Source: Dipetalonema caudispina
Lineage: Eukaryota > Nematoda > Chromadorea > Rhabditida > Onchocercidae
NCBI GenBank assembly: GCA_013365325.1
Contig: JABVXV010000148.1
Location: 63,815-127,814 of the forward strand
Direction: 5' to 3'
DNA: 64,000 bases
Of the stretch, positions 1-11,647 are shown piece by piece; within the stretch, counting starts at the first letter, position 1, and each line of letters begins with the position of its first letter. A program made the translations under genes and the position numbers. The notes beneath the pieces are model-generated. The model worked only from the letters and a program-made list of their open reading frames with translations, had not been told where the DNA came from and made no database searches.

Positions 1-322
1 CTTTCTTGTTGTGTACCAATTAGATGGTCATCAGTTGAGGTATGATTTAATTACTATTATTACTTCCATGCATTAATTGCATCAACATTTAATATGCTCA
101 TCAATAAAACCAACAAAAATCTCTCGAATATAACTTAAGTTAGAGAAAAATTTTGTTGTTTTAGAACTTTTATATAATTAAAAATATTTAGATTTGATTA
201 CAATTTTTGATGAAGAAGAAATGAAAGCAGTAACGTTTCAGATTGTAGAAAACAGAAATGGTACTGAATTTAATCGTATACTGGAAAATGTCAAAGTGAT
301 GGAATGTGGTTGCGCAATTTGA
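1..322 (+). CDS. TGF-beta-type ligand, 3' end only (partial)
   Basis: These are the last two exons of a secreted TGF-beta superfamily ligand; the rest lies left of the window. Exon 1-39 reads LSCCVPIRWSSVE and stops at a gtatga donor. Exon 242-322 follows a tttcag acceptor, reads IVENRNGTEF... and ends NVKVMECGCAI-stop. The CC-x-P motif and the terminal C-G-C are the fifth to last knot cysteines of the family. Intron position, phase and end sequence match the full ligand gene at 8118-10115 (WVCC-VPIKF, NVKVEECGCVI), so the two are tandem paralogues separated by the DC-STAMP-type gene. I see no break in this piece, but with the 5' part missing I cannot tell whether the gene is intact. Confidence 0.85.
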
Positions 323-465
323 AATTTGCAGTCTGCATGCTAATATGCAAGTGATCATATGAAATAGATTTATTTACTATTATTATTTTCATTCATTGAT
401 TGCATAAATATGCTCATCAATGAAATCAATAAAAAATCTTTCGAGATTGAAAGAAAAGAAACTAT
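46..465. repeat. Diverged direct repeat of the ligand's last intron
   Basis: Positions about 46-140, inside the last intron of the partial ligand gene, and about 368-465, just after its stop codon, are similar. Both run through ttactattattatt, attgcat, atatgctcatcaat and aaaaatct.tcga with scattered mismatches and one gap of about ten bases. The copy period is about 320 bp, which spans the final exon, yet I find no second final exon after the downstream copy. This looks like an old local tandem duplication that has partly decayed. Confidence 0.55.
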
Positions 466-1333
466 TAATGTAATTCAAGTTTATTATTATTTGAATGTAT
501 AAATATGGAAAAGAAAAAATTATTTCGCCAAAAGTTTTACAACAAATAAACGACACTTGGGAATAGTGTATGAGAGAAATTAAAAAAAAAAAAAAAAAAA
601 CATGAAATGTTGAGCATTTTTCGATATCTCTTCTAATCAATGGAGGAGATTATTCAAACGAAATAGTTTAATGATTGATTATATGAATTTCATTTCCTGA
701 AGATTATCAGACCGAGACATTCCAGAGTTATGTGGGAATGACGAAAAGTAGTCATGATTCTGATCTGACTCATCCGATAAATTCTTCTAAGGTGCATTAA
801 TTGTTTTGTCGCAAAATCTTCTGGTAGGGATGTAAATTCAAAAGGGAAATTATATTTGTATTATATTTGCAGCCACCTTTATAAATTCAATCTGATCATC
901 AATCTATTTTTCTGATCATTGCTATTTGTCTGTGAACTTTTCTATTTAATATGAAATGCATAAATCTTTGTTTATTTGTATGTATTTGCAAATGAATAAT
1001 AAAATTTATAACATTAGCGAACATTTCCTGCCATTCAAGTTTGTAAAAATAATTTACATATAGATTAGTTTAAGAAAATTTTACTTCCATTAATGCCGAT
1101 AATTATAATTCCTTGAAAACGGCATAATTTTGGAATTAAGACATCATTTTTCAATGTGAAATTAACATTTCTGATCAATTTCCGGTCATAAAAAATCTTT
1201 ATTTTTTGATTTTTTTTTTCTTTGTTTTATTTTTCTACTGTAGCAGTTCATTACACATATACATTATAAAAGAAAAACGAAATTATTGTCATTGAATCAT
1301 TTGTTCATTTGGCTCTTCTCGGTTGTTTTAATA
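466..1333. other. Intergenic spacer with possible SL trans-splice site
   Basis: No coding exon is supported here apart from a reading frame that stays open just before the start at 1334. A pyrimidine tract ending ctactgtagcag (about 1230-1246) lies about 90 bp upstream of that start. It has the form of a nematode 3' splice or spliced-leader acceptor. Poly-A and poly-T runs sit near 581-600 and 1211-1219. Confidence 0.4.
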
Positions 1334-4300
1334 ATGTTTGATAAATTACTCAACGAACCATATCGAGAAAAGAGACGAGTTCGGCTTGGCCGTTCAAAAT
1401 TTACCGATATTTTCTATTATAGTGGTGTCTACGATTATCGTTGGCTGAGAATTTTTGTTAATTTTCCTATTGGATTTCTGATCGCTACTTTGCTTTATCA
1501 ATTTGGTTAATGCATTGAAAAAATTCCTTTTTTTTTTTTCTCAAACTCAATTTGAAACTTCTAAAAAAAGTTTCTGAATACTAACAAAGTTCAGTGTTTT
1601 ACTTATTATTCATACCATACTTCTTACAATTAGTTTCGGAAGTAATTTGCTTAGTAAAATTATATTCCAATCACTGGAGTAAATTGGAATATTTACCGTT
1701 TCATGACGAATAACCAAAGAATCATTAATTTAGTTTCCCAGAAATTCAATATCAATAAGAACTTTAACTTTTTAGCCTGGCATCAGATCAATTTTGCTGA
1801 ATTTGACAAAATTGCGGAACAGATCTTAAAATGGTCACTTATTCTAGCTTGCGCAATAACATTTGCAATCAGTCCGGTGCTGCTTTCATATTTCTTATCA
1901 AATTTTGACAAACAAAAATTTTTTGGTATAAAACTGACTAGATTGGCATAATTTCAAAGTATGGAAATAAATAATTATAAAATTCCATGAAATTTGAATG
2001 AAATTAAATTAAAATTTAAAGGATTAAAGCGATGAGCGGATTCTTTATAGTTATTCCGATGTGCAATCCTTTGCGTCCTGTTTGGAGCATTGGGTAAAAA
2101 TGGTCAGAACTTATTGACAGTTATAGTTTTCAACAGTTTGAGCACTGGCCCGATCGATAATATCGTACAGAATTTCAAAGTTAGTACAAATATGATTACC
2201 TGCCATATAAAGCAAAAAGAGGACATGATGACACAAAGGACTGTTATGGCCACTGGCCCAATTGAAAATTTTATGGCCAAGAAGTTTGGTGAGTTTCACA
2301 ATAAAAACATTTCTAATTTATTACTAACAGAATTGTAAGTAATCTGTTTCAAAACAAAATATTCATTGAGAAACAGTTGTTGTCGTCAAAAATACTATAA
2401 AATTACTTGGAAATGAAAAACTTACTAGGTTCGAAATTTAGAAGTACATACTGAGAATCTGAAGTAAAAATTGATGGCTTCAAGAACTGACTTCAAAAAA
2501 TTTCTATAGCTCATAGAAATATTGATCAGCAATTCCTTTATTATCAAGTTATATGGTTTAATAATTCATTGTTGCCCTGAATGGTTGATATAAGAAGTTA
2601 TTTGAAATTTTAATTATTTTTAAAAAAGTGGAATATCCTTCAATTTGTAAGGAAGAAAATAGTTAATTTCAGGTAAATCAGCTTCAAGAGGACGAAAAGT
2701 GATAGCAATGTTGAAATCGTTGGTAGAGCCAATTGAGTACGATTTCACGTTAAGCGATGAAGATAAAGCCTTGGCAAAAACAATTGATGCTGCTGAGGTT
2801 TAACAATGAAATTTTACTTTTTTCACTGAGTATATTTATGCTAAGACAGAAATTTGACGAAAAGTATGAAAAGCTCTCTCAATTAATTTAAATATTCCTT
2901 CGAAAATTTCGCAACAAATTTAATTTTTCACTCGCTTCTAACATTATTTCGAGATTATTTAAAGTGGAATTGTTTGTGGATTTAAAAAATTTCACCCATT
3001 GATTATGAATGACTGACAGTAATTATTCTAAGGAAGCAATTCTCATTAAGATTAAGAAGAAAATTTCAACAATACTAATAAATATTATTTAGAAAGGTTG
3101 TGGTATAAATTGGAAATGCTAAATTTTAATTATTCATAAAATTTAATTATCCACACTTTTATACAACTTTTTGAAATGCAATTTTTAAGATTCTTCAAAG
3201 GCGTGATACAATGCTCAACAAAGACCCGGAAGATACAAAAGGCGATACAGGAGATAAAATATCGAAATCTGCAGCACCAGCCTGGAATAAATTGAAGTCA
3301 AAAGTAGGATTTATTTCATCAAAAAAAAAAAAAAAAAAAAGAAAAACTATGAATTTTCATTCAGCACTTTGAATAACAATAGGAATATGTCATATTATGC
3401 AATTAAATAAGAAAGGTATAGAAATAAAATGATTAATAGTATGAGATAATAATAATTGAAATCACAAAACTTGTAATAATACTTTACAACAGTGATACCA
3501 TATTGATAGCCAATTGAGCTTAACTTTGATTATGCTATTTTTTTCATCCAAAAATTATTAGCTTTCCAAATTGCTATCAATACGGATGCACTATCAATGT
3601 AACGAAGTTTTCGATAAAGGCGTGAAGAAATGTCATGATACGTTTCGTGATATGAAGGTATGATTTTGTCTGTTTATAAAATGCAATTTCAAGAATGAAA
3701 ATGATTAGCTAAAATAGGAAAATAAAGAAGAAATATATTTGGCTGTAAAAAAAAAAATTTTCAATTTATGTTAGATTTATATTAAAAATTTTTTTTTTTC
3801 AATTTAAAACTTATTTTACACATAAATTGAGCGATAAAAACAAACATAGAAAATGGAATAACTTAAAAAGTCATTTGTGTGCATACTAGAAACAATTACA
3901 TTTTCCAGAACAAATGTTATTCCATTCTCTGGTTTTTACCATTATTTAAAGGACAAATTTGTGATAAATTTGATACACTTCAAATTTGTCAAGTTTCGAA
4001 AAAGGTTTTCAAATTTTTTTTTTTGAAACTCATAAATATTCGTGGTTGATTTAAAAGATTATGTAGTTAAATTCAGATTGAATATTTCTGTTTTTCTATA
4101 TTTTTGCTTTTCTACCTGATGTAGGTAATTAAGGTGGATTAGTCAAGTCTTTATTATTGAAAAATTTTACTCTTCCATTTCGATATTTACAAATGATATG
4201 AATTGAAGGTTACTGAAGCAGTTACATTTTGTGATCAAATGACGAATCAGATACTATCAAGAACTAAAAATTTAGATAACGATTTGACAGATGCACATAA

Positions 4301-7300
4301 CTTAACTGAAGATGTTATGGATCATCTCCGCGTAAATGTAAGACTTCTTTTTTTTTTTTTTTGAAATTCTTTCATTTGATAATGCTTAGTGATCTTTAGG
4401 TAATCCTTAAATTGAATTTCAAGTAATAAATAAAATGGATATTTTTAGATGCATTATCGAGCAATCGTTGAACCTCGAAATATACGAATTTATGGGATAA
4501 AGGAAGTAAAATATCGGATCGCTCAAAATTTCCGCTTATTAAAAGTAAATTTTTTATTATTTCAAGCTTTCAGAAAATAAATAGCAATTGTACGTTTCAA
4601 TAATAAGTATCATCAAAATGATACATAAAGTAAAGCGAAGAAAACTTTCGACTATATACTTATGTTTAATCCATATCATCACAAGCCTAACCGATATTCA
4701 AAATTAATAGGCTATTTGATTATTTGCTATAATAAATTTCAAATAATTGCGAAAAATTTGTAGATTATATTGGTAACAATGAAACAAATCTTGGGTTGCT
4801 TATTTGTTCTTATGATTTATACCATATTTCGTGATTCTGTCAAAATGATAAATAATTATCTGAATGATATTGATTTTGGCAATGTTTATTTAACACCTTA
4901 TTTTTGGCATATTGATCGTAAACGTGAAAATGAGGGAAAAATATTTTTGCATCCGTTGAGTAAAGCTGAAATGCATGCAAATAATTTGATGGCACCAATT
5001 TCGTGAGTTTCTTTTGAAAAAAAAAATATTTTTTTTTTAGCTAAGTTTTGAACATGTGTCATTGCCATATGTAAATTTCAAGAGCTAAGTAAATAATGAG
5101 TAAAATTTCTGTCTTTGAAGTAAATGATTAATTTTAGACCACCAACAAAAGCCGAAATACGCGCTTCATGGTTACCGTTAGCAAAATTTACTTTTTTACT
5201 CATTACCGCTTCATTTGTTGTATTTGTCGACTTTGTCTTCCACAAAGTTATTTCTAATGTAAGTTATGCTTTTCATTGCAAAACTATCAGTGAATTATGA
5301 AAAGAATTAAGCAAATTTATCATCACTTCGCAGATTATAAGAACGACCAAATGTTTTTAATTGCTGAAAATTTAGGCTTATTCAAATGTTTTACTTTTGT
5401 CTAATCAGTATTTGTTGCAGATTTCTAAATATACTTCAAAATATGTAACAAGTGAGGATCAACAGCTTTTCAACTTTAAGGCATTTTTTTAAAAAGTTTA
5501 AAAGAAGAATTTTTTGCTAACCTTCTAAAATTTCCGTATCTCAAAATTAAAAGGTTGGAATATTTTTATTATCAGACAATGGAATTGATCGCTCGATAAT
5601 ATTTCTTTTGAAATCATTTGTGATCATTGAATAGAAGTATCATTCCGTTTAGATTGAAGGTACTGGATTTATAGCTGATTTAGTGAAAGATATGCTCGAC
5701 TTTGATTATCATAGCCATAGAAACATGACGATTTCACTAGATAAATGCATTTATAATCCAGTATCACCGGATTGGCGATATGCCGGAAAATATATCTTCT
5801 TCCCACTTGGAATTATGTTTCTACTTCAGGTAGGAATAGGTCAAATTTTCACATTATTTATCTTCAGATTGACCTTCGTTTTCTCTATTTGCTTCAGATT
5901 CCAAAAAAAAAAAAAAAAAAAAGGTAAAATACATGGAGTTGAACTGAATTAAATTGATGTCAATCAGTTTCAATAGAATTTTCGAAAACTGTTGCTAATC
6001 TCAGGTTAAAGATTTCAGAGAATTCTCACTTCCGAGGATTTATTATAACTGAAATAATTTCAGGTTATATTTGGTTACGTGATCAAACGTATTACTCTTT
6101 TTTGCGTGATAGGAAATATTTTTCGAAAACGTAACAAAGCACGTATCATACATCTTTACAATAAGATGCTATTTGTACGTACAAATGGTCGAAAATTAGC
6201 ACGAGCACGAATACGTTTTCAAGTGGAACGTAGAATTTTACAGCGTGAAGAAATCCGAAAAAAAAGGTAAACTTATTGTTGCGTAGCAAAGGTATTATTT
6301 ATTGTAGGTGTTTTTTGATAAGTTTTCAAATATATTTCATTTTTGTTGCAAATATTATCGATTAGTTTTTCAAACTTCACCATTGCTATCGGTTGATTTT
6401 CACTGTTAAGTAAATGTTTGGCGAAGCGTTTCACATAAACAATTAAAGCAGCATCTTTTACTTCAGCAAATTATTTGCCGATACGATAGTGGAAAAAATC
6501 CTAGATTTCCTGTTGAAAACCGGAATATGTTTGATGTGTGAAGTGAAATATCATAAGAGAAATTTGATCAATTGTTCGACTTGTCCAGCCACCTATTGCT
6601 CCGTATGCTATCAGGAGAACTATAAAATATGCTATGCTTGTTTAGTAAGTATTATATATTTGTTAAATTTAAAATCTCGATTAAAAATTAAGAATAGTTC
6701 CAATAGTTGACTCAACTATATCATCGAGCATAATTGCGCAAGGAAAGGTTTGCGATATTAGTCGTTAAACTATTTAACTTTTGAATTCAACCGTATAGAA
6801 ATTTGATCAGTCTGAAAGACAATAATTATGATAATAATTCGATAAACGTGTCATTTTGGATTGTCATCTTTATTATTTAAAAAATAATGATATCTCCAGA
6901 AATTGTTCTATTCCGTTTTATGGTGTAAAACTTTTATGTAATACAGATTCATAATGAATAGTTTACATCCAAAACATCTTGGCGTTTATTAGCTTCAGAT
7001 GTGAGCCAAATTGATTCAGGCTTTGATGATTGAACTAATCCTTTGGTATCTAAGGTTTGAATACTCATGCTTGTGATAGTTACCGCTTCTATTGAAATAT
7101 TTTGATGATCAACAATCAGTTAGTTATGCAGATACAGAGTGATCTTAAACAGAGAAAGAAGACTAATATCATTTTATTGCTGAAATTAATTTAATTTAAT
7201 TCAATTAACTGATGTGAAATTGAAATTTTCAGGCAAAAGAAGGAGAAGTTTCATCAACAAGGACTACATTTGTTCCGTTGGATATGCAAAAAGTCGAAAT

Positions 7301-7325
7301 GTTTGAAACTTCTCCAACCAAATAA
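1334..7325 (+). CDS. DC-STAMP-like membrane protein with C-terminal RING (SPE-42/SPE-49, DCST1/2 family)
   Basis: Fourteen exons join in phase to a protein of about 693 residues: 1334-1505, 1776-1876, 2051-2288, 2673-2797, 3190-3303, 3562-3657, 4209-4337, 4449-4544, 4764-5002, 5138-5258, 5653-5829, 6064-6266, 6467-6644, 7233-7325. Membrane segments include FVNFPIGFLIATLLYQF and ILKWSLILACAITFAISP, followed by the family pattern SP-LFRC...LGK-G and STGPIDNIVQN. The C terminus (about residues 620-660) holds eight paired cysteines (CLMC, CSTC, CSVC, CYAC), a C4C4 RING-like finger. In C. elegans SPE-42 and SPE-49 are sperm proteins needed for fertilisation, and animal DCST1/2 act likewise; a sperm role here is inferred from family. 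I cannot choose between the SPE-42 and SPE-49 branches. The start is the first in-frame ATG and is less certain than the rest. The exon 7 acceptor (ttgaag) is weak. Confidence 0.88.
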
Positions 7326-8117
7326 ACTAATATAATTGTAATTGTTATTATGGTCGTTATTTATTTACATTTGCATATTTTATTTCGTAAACATAACAAT
7401 AAATTAATTGTTGAATAAATAGAAAAATAAGTGAAGTGATAAATAACATTAATAAAGTTATTTTAACACATAGCAAGACTTTTTGAAAAACGTCATATGC
7501 AAAATATACGTAATCTTTTATGCAAACTATTATAATTAAAGTTTTACCTAAAGTTAGTACTACTCAAAACTATTTTATCCTATCGATGAAATAAAATTGA
7601 ACTTATTTATTCAAAATTTCACCTAAACCATAATTATCTAAATATTTGCATTTTTTTTTTTTTTTTTTTTGAATATAATTTTTAATAACCTATACTTACG
7701 CTATTTAATTATTTCTAATAATTAAGTATACTTTAAATTGTTTTCAGTGATAAATATATATATATATATATGTGTGTGTGTGGTAAAATGATTATGGAAA
7801 TTTATCATAGATATCAAAGATTTAACAGTAATTTTTTTAGAGAAAGATTATATTGAATAAAATGAAAATTGCATATTGTCTATTCCATTTTGTAAATAAT
7901 TTTTGATAACAAAATATGCGTCATTTGCCATCCATCGTTTTACATTACAAAACTAAATAAATGACATTATTATTTCTAATAGATAAAAATGGGCGAACAG
8001 ACAAATAATACAAACCATACAAGCAATCCATTTTATTGCACAATTCTTTTTTTCTTTTTTTTTCATTTTTTTTTTCTTTTTTTTTTTTTGAGAGAGAGAG
8101 AGAGAAACGGTAACCAA
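7326..8117. other. Intergenic spacer with simple repeats
   Basis: No exon is seen. A poly-T run lies at about 7651-7670 and a short (TA)n(TG)n tract at about 7755-7781. Pyrimidine-rich blocks followed by a (GA)n run lie at about 8047-8106, immediately before the start codon of the next gene. AATAAA motifs at 7321 and about 7399 may serve as polyadenylation signals for the upstream gene. Confidence 0.6.
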
Positions 8118-10115
8118 ATGTTTTTGATTTTTTGTATGTTTTGTAAAATAGCATTTGTTGTGAATCTTATGAATATAAATGATACGACGATATTAGCTAT
8201 ATCGGAAAATATGCTCACAGTATGGGAATATGAAGATGTTGTACTTGAACATTATAGACAACATTTAATCGAACCGATAAAGGTACTAATTTCAAATGAT
8301 TAATCGAAAGTGATCATAAAAATTGATACAATAAGTTAATTTTGCGTTGAAAATTTAGCTTAAAAAATTTTTTTTTTTTTTTTAGATCAATTTCAGGATT
8401 ATTCTAGATAAAAGAATTTCTCATCAAATAGGATTAATCTATTATTATTCGAGTTTCATTTCTGTCTCTTTCAGAATCTTTCATCAATTGATAATGATTT
8501 GGATTCAACGCTGAGCAATGTTATAATTGAAACAATTGACACTGTTGATGGTCTCATGAAATATCGATCAATGATTAAGGGTGTCAAAGGTTGAAGATTT
8601 TAAATAGATCAATATCTATGAGCAAATTTAAATGCTTTGAAATGTGTAAGCCTTAGAATATAAAAATTATTTTAGAAGCCCAAAATACACAAAGTGTTTC
8701 AAATTGATTTTTTCGAACCGAAATTCATTGGAAAATAGATTGATTTTTTTTTTTGACGGAAATCATTTTTATACTTTTTTGTATTGTTAAGAATTTGGCT
8801 TGCTACTTCTATTTTGTAAAGATCCTCATATGAGCTTAAAGTTCATCTCAGAGTTCACAGTAAAGAGTGATTATTTTCAAATTTGGCATGTTCTGATATC
8901 AACGTACTTTGCTATCACTTCCAATTCAAATTGCTGTTATCAATGCTTAATGGACCAACAAGGAAGCTTCATTTTGTTACGGCCATAGTTGATCTGAACA
9001 TTGTGGGTAGAAAAAATTTACGAATTTCTATCGATAATATCAAGCCAATAAGACTAAGATATGGAAGTTTTGATTTAAGCAAACAAATGACGAAATGGCT
9101 GGAGGACCAAACAAATGGGACAATAATCCGAGTAAATCTTCTTTACTGATATTTTTTACTCCAAGGTAGTTTTGTAATAAAAGGAACGATTGATTATCAG
9201 TATTTCCTTTTTAGGTTACAAACTATGGTTACATTTGAACTTCCAGCAAATGCTTGAATTTAAAAAAAACAGTAAAATTGTTTGATTCAGTTTTTTAAAA
9301 TTATATTTATAAATTAGAAAATGTGACGGATTATGATGTTTGCAGCTACGTTGTAACAATCGATGTCCAGAAACAACACGTCCAATATTATTTATAAAAG
9401 CAGAGATATTGCAAAACTCTCGTCAAAAACGTGGAATCCGAAAAGATGAAGATTGCTCAAATCGAAAGTGCTGCCTCAAATCGCGATATTTCCAATTCCG
9501 AAATAGCGGCTTCGAACACATAGAAACACCTGACGGGTATTTTGAATTCCGACAAAAAGACTTTATGACATTGTTGATAGTTAAGCCATATATTTCAAAA
9601 ATATACCATTTGATTGCTTTTGGTTCAAAGTGTTTAAATTGTTGTTGCATGTTTTGTATTGCATTTAATTCAGCATGAGTTCTGTAGGATGAAATTTAGA
9701 TTCTTGATGAATTTCTGCGATGGAATCTGTGATCAAACGCTTGTTCCAGCTACAAATGATCGTAATGCCTTGGTACAGGCGATGAAAATTTCAAATTTAC
9801 GTTTTAATCCATTTAAAAACAAATGGGTCTGCTGTGTACCGATTAAATTTGCATCAATCAATGTAAGTGTTCTAAAATAATCAAAAATTTTACAACGCTT
9901 CATACATAAACCGAAGCATTCGAAAGTAAAGCAATTTTTCTATGGCAAATAATTTTGCTTCTTGCTAGGCTATCAAGCTACAATAAAATTTTATATTCAA
10001 TAATTCATTTACAATTTGTCTATTTTTTCAGGTCGTCGAACAATACAACAACGGTACGGAACGATTGATTCCTTTAAAAAATGTCAAAGTTGAAGAATGT
10101 GGTTGTGTGATATGA
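8118..10115 (+). CDS. TGF-beta/activin-type secreted ligand, divergent
   Basis: This is a secreted growth-factor precursor. Exons: 8118-8282 (start ATG, hydrophobic leader MFLIFCMFCKIAFVVNL), 8475-8580, a third exon ending at 9131, 9346-9536, 9700-9862, 10032-10115. The propeptide has the family block GSFDLSKQMTKWL. A furin-type site RQKR precedes the mature domain, which starts GIRKDEDC. The mature domain has nine cysteines (C..CC, NFCDGIC, VCC, CGC), the TGF-beta/activin number rather than the seven of BMPs, and ends ECGCVI. The usual tryptophans around W-x-W-I-x-P are absent (GFEHIETP instead). The start of exon 3 is unresolved: the good frame is closed by TGA at 8868-8870 and no AG acceptor lies between that stop and about 8950. 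The partial gene at the left edge is its paralogue. I cannot assign it to a named worm ligand. Confidence 0.85.
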
Positions 10116-11647
10116 ATCATTTAATATATCAATTTGTTTTTTTATAACAGTCCACTTTTCAATGCATAAAATTTATACGAGAAAAAAGTTAAAAACTTTG
10201 TAGTTCATCCAAAAATATTTGTCAAATATTTCTACTAAGCCAAGTGGATTGAAATTTATTTGAGGATTTCATGTGAAAATGAAATTGATTCACATGATAT
10301 ATGCCTCCTAAAAATTTAAAAATACCCCAAAATTTTCAAATCTTCAAATACTTTCATTATAATTCTCTCATAACTTACCAACCACTTCTTATTTTTTCTT
10401 CCCACATTTATTGAATAAATCGATGGAACACAAATACACTTCAAATTTTTCAACATTGAAGCATAAATTATTGATAAGCACTAAAATATCCCTTATCACT
10501 TGAGACATGAATAACACAAATGAAATTTTATTAATAAATACAATGTGATGACTTTTGAAATAGCAATGGTAAGGGAGAAATAATTGATAACAATTTCATA
10601 TTGGTATCTAATTATCGTTAATGATCAGTGTCTGTCTGTCTGTCTGTCTGTATGCTACAACATAAGAATAAAAAAGGAATTTTCCCTGTCATTCTTAAAA
10701 TTGGAAATTATTTTTAAAAATGAAGCTGACTTTCTCTCTTTTCCGATCATTGTGTGATAGAATAAAATAATCTAAACGATTACTACTGATCTCATTTTCA
10801 TTTAGATAAATATTCAAAATAATATCGTAATTTATATTCTATCATATTATAAGTTATCATAGCACAATTATCACTCTGCAAATTCCCTTATCATTTCCAA
10901 CAAGTTTTTCTAATTATATGCGAACAGTATTTATAAAGGAAATGTATGAAAAGAATGATTGATATTTATGTTGATAAGTATGATAACAATTATATTTGAT
11001 AGTAATATAAATGTGATGAAAATATGCTTTGTACTTTGAACATTCATGCCTGTTAATCAATTATTATCAGATGATATGATGCATTGATAGATTGACTAGC
11101 TGATAAATTAAACGTTTTCTGGTAGGTATCATTGGCTACTTTAGCAAAATATTTAGCAATCATATTCGACCTGATCAGAAAATGTTTTATATGGACCAGT
11201 ACTATGTAATTTAAATAATGATGAATTTAATCTAAAAAAAAAAGAAAAATGTATTTGGTGAAAATATATTTAGAACAAATATATTCTGTTTGTTATAATT
11301 ATGTGGTATGTGATGAATTTTCTACTCTCTTACTTACTGACGAAATATTGACAAAGTTTTGTTAATTTTCATAAAACTAATAATAACGAGTAGTCACATT
11401 CTGTTTATTTTTACCTAATGAGGTAAAATTGCAATCTAATCAGCAATTTTTATTCAAATCGAATCTCTGATTACATCAATACTTTTCTTGAAAGGATTAG
11501 CTAGCATATTTTTAAATGAGAATACTATTAATTTGATAATATGCAAATTCCTCATTCCATCCTACGTATACGTTAATAATTATATAAGATTTAATTCGCT
11601 TTCATAGCATACACACATACATACACAAAATTTACATATTTCGTTAG
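10116..11647. other. Intergenic region
   Basis: AT-rich spacer of about 1.5 kb between the ligand and glycosyltransferase genes. I see no exon on either strand. It contains a (TCTG)n microsatellite at 10629-10650 and otherwise only short A/T runs. Confidence 0.6.
10629..10650. repeat. (TCTG)n microsatellite
   Basis: About five perfect tetranucleotide units followed by tatg. Confidence 0.9.

Noticed and set aside
7989..8117. In-frame extension upstream of the ligand start codon at 8118
   Set aside because: It translates poly-pyrimidine and (GA)n simple sequence; the ATG at 8118 begins a clean signal peptide.
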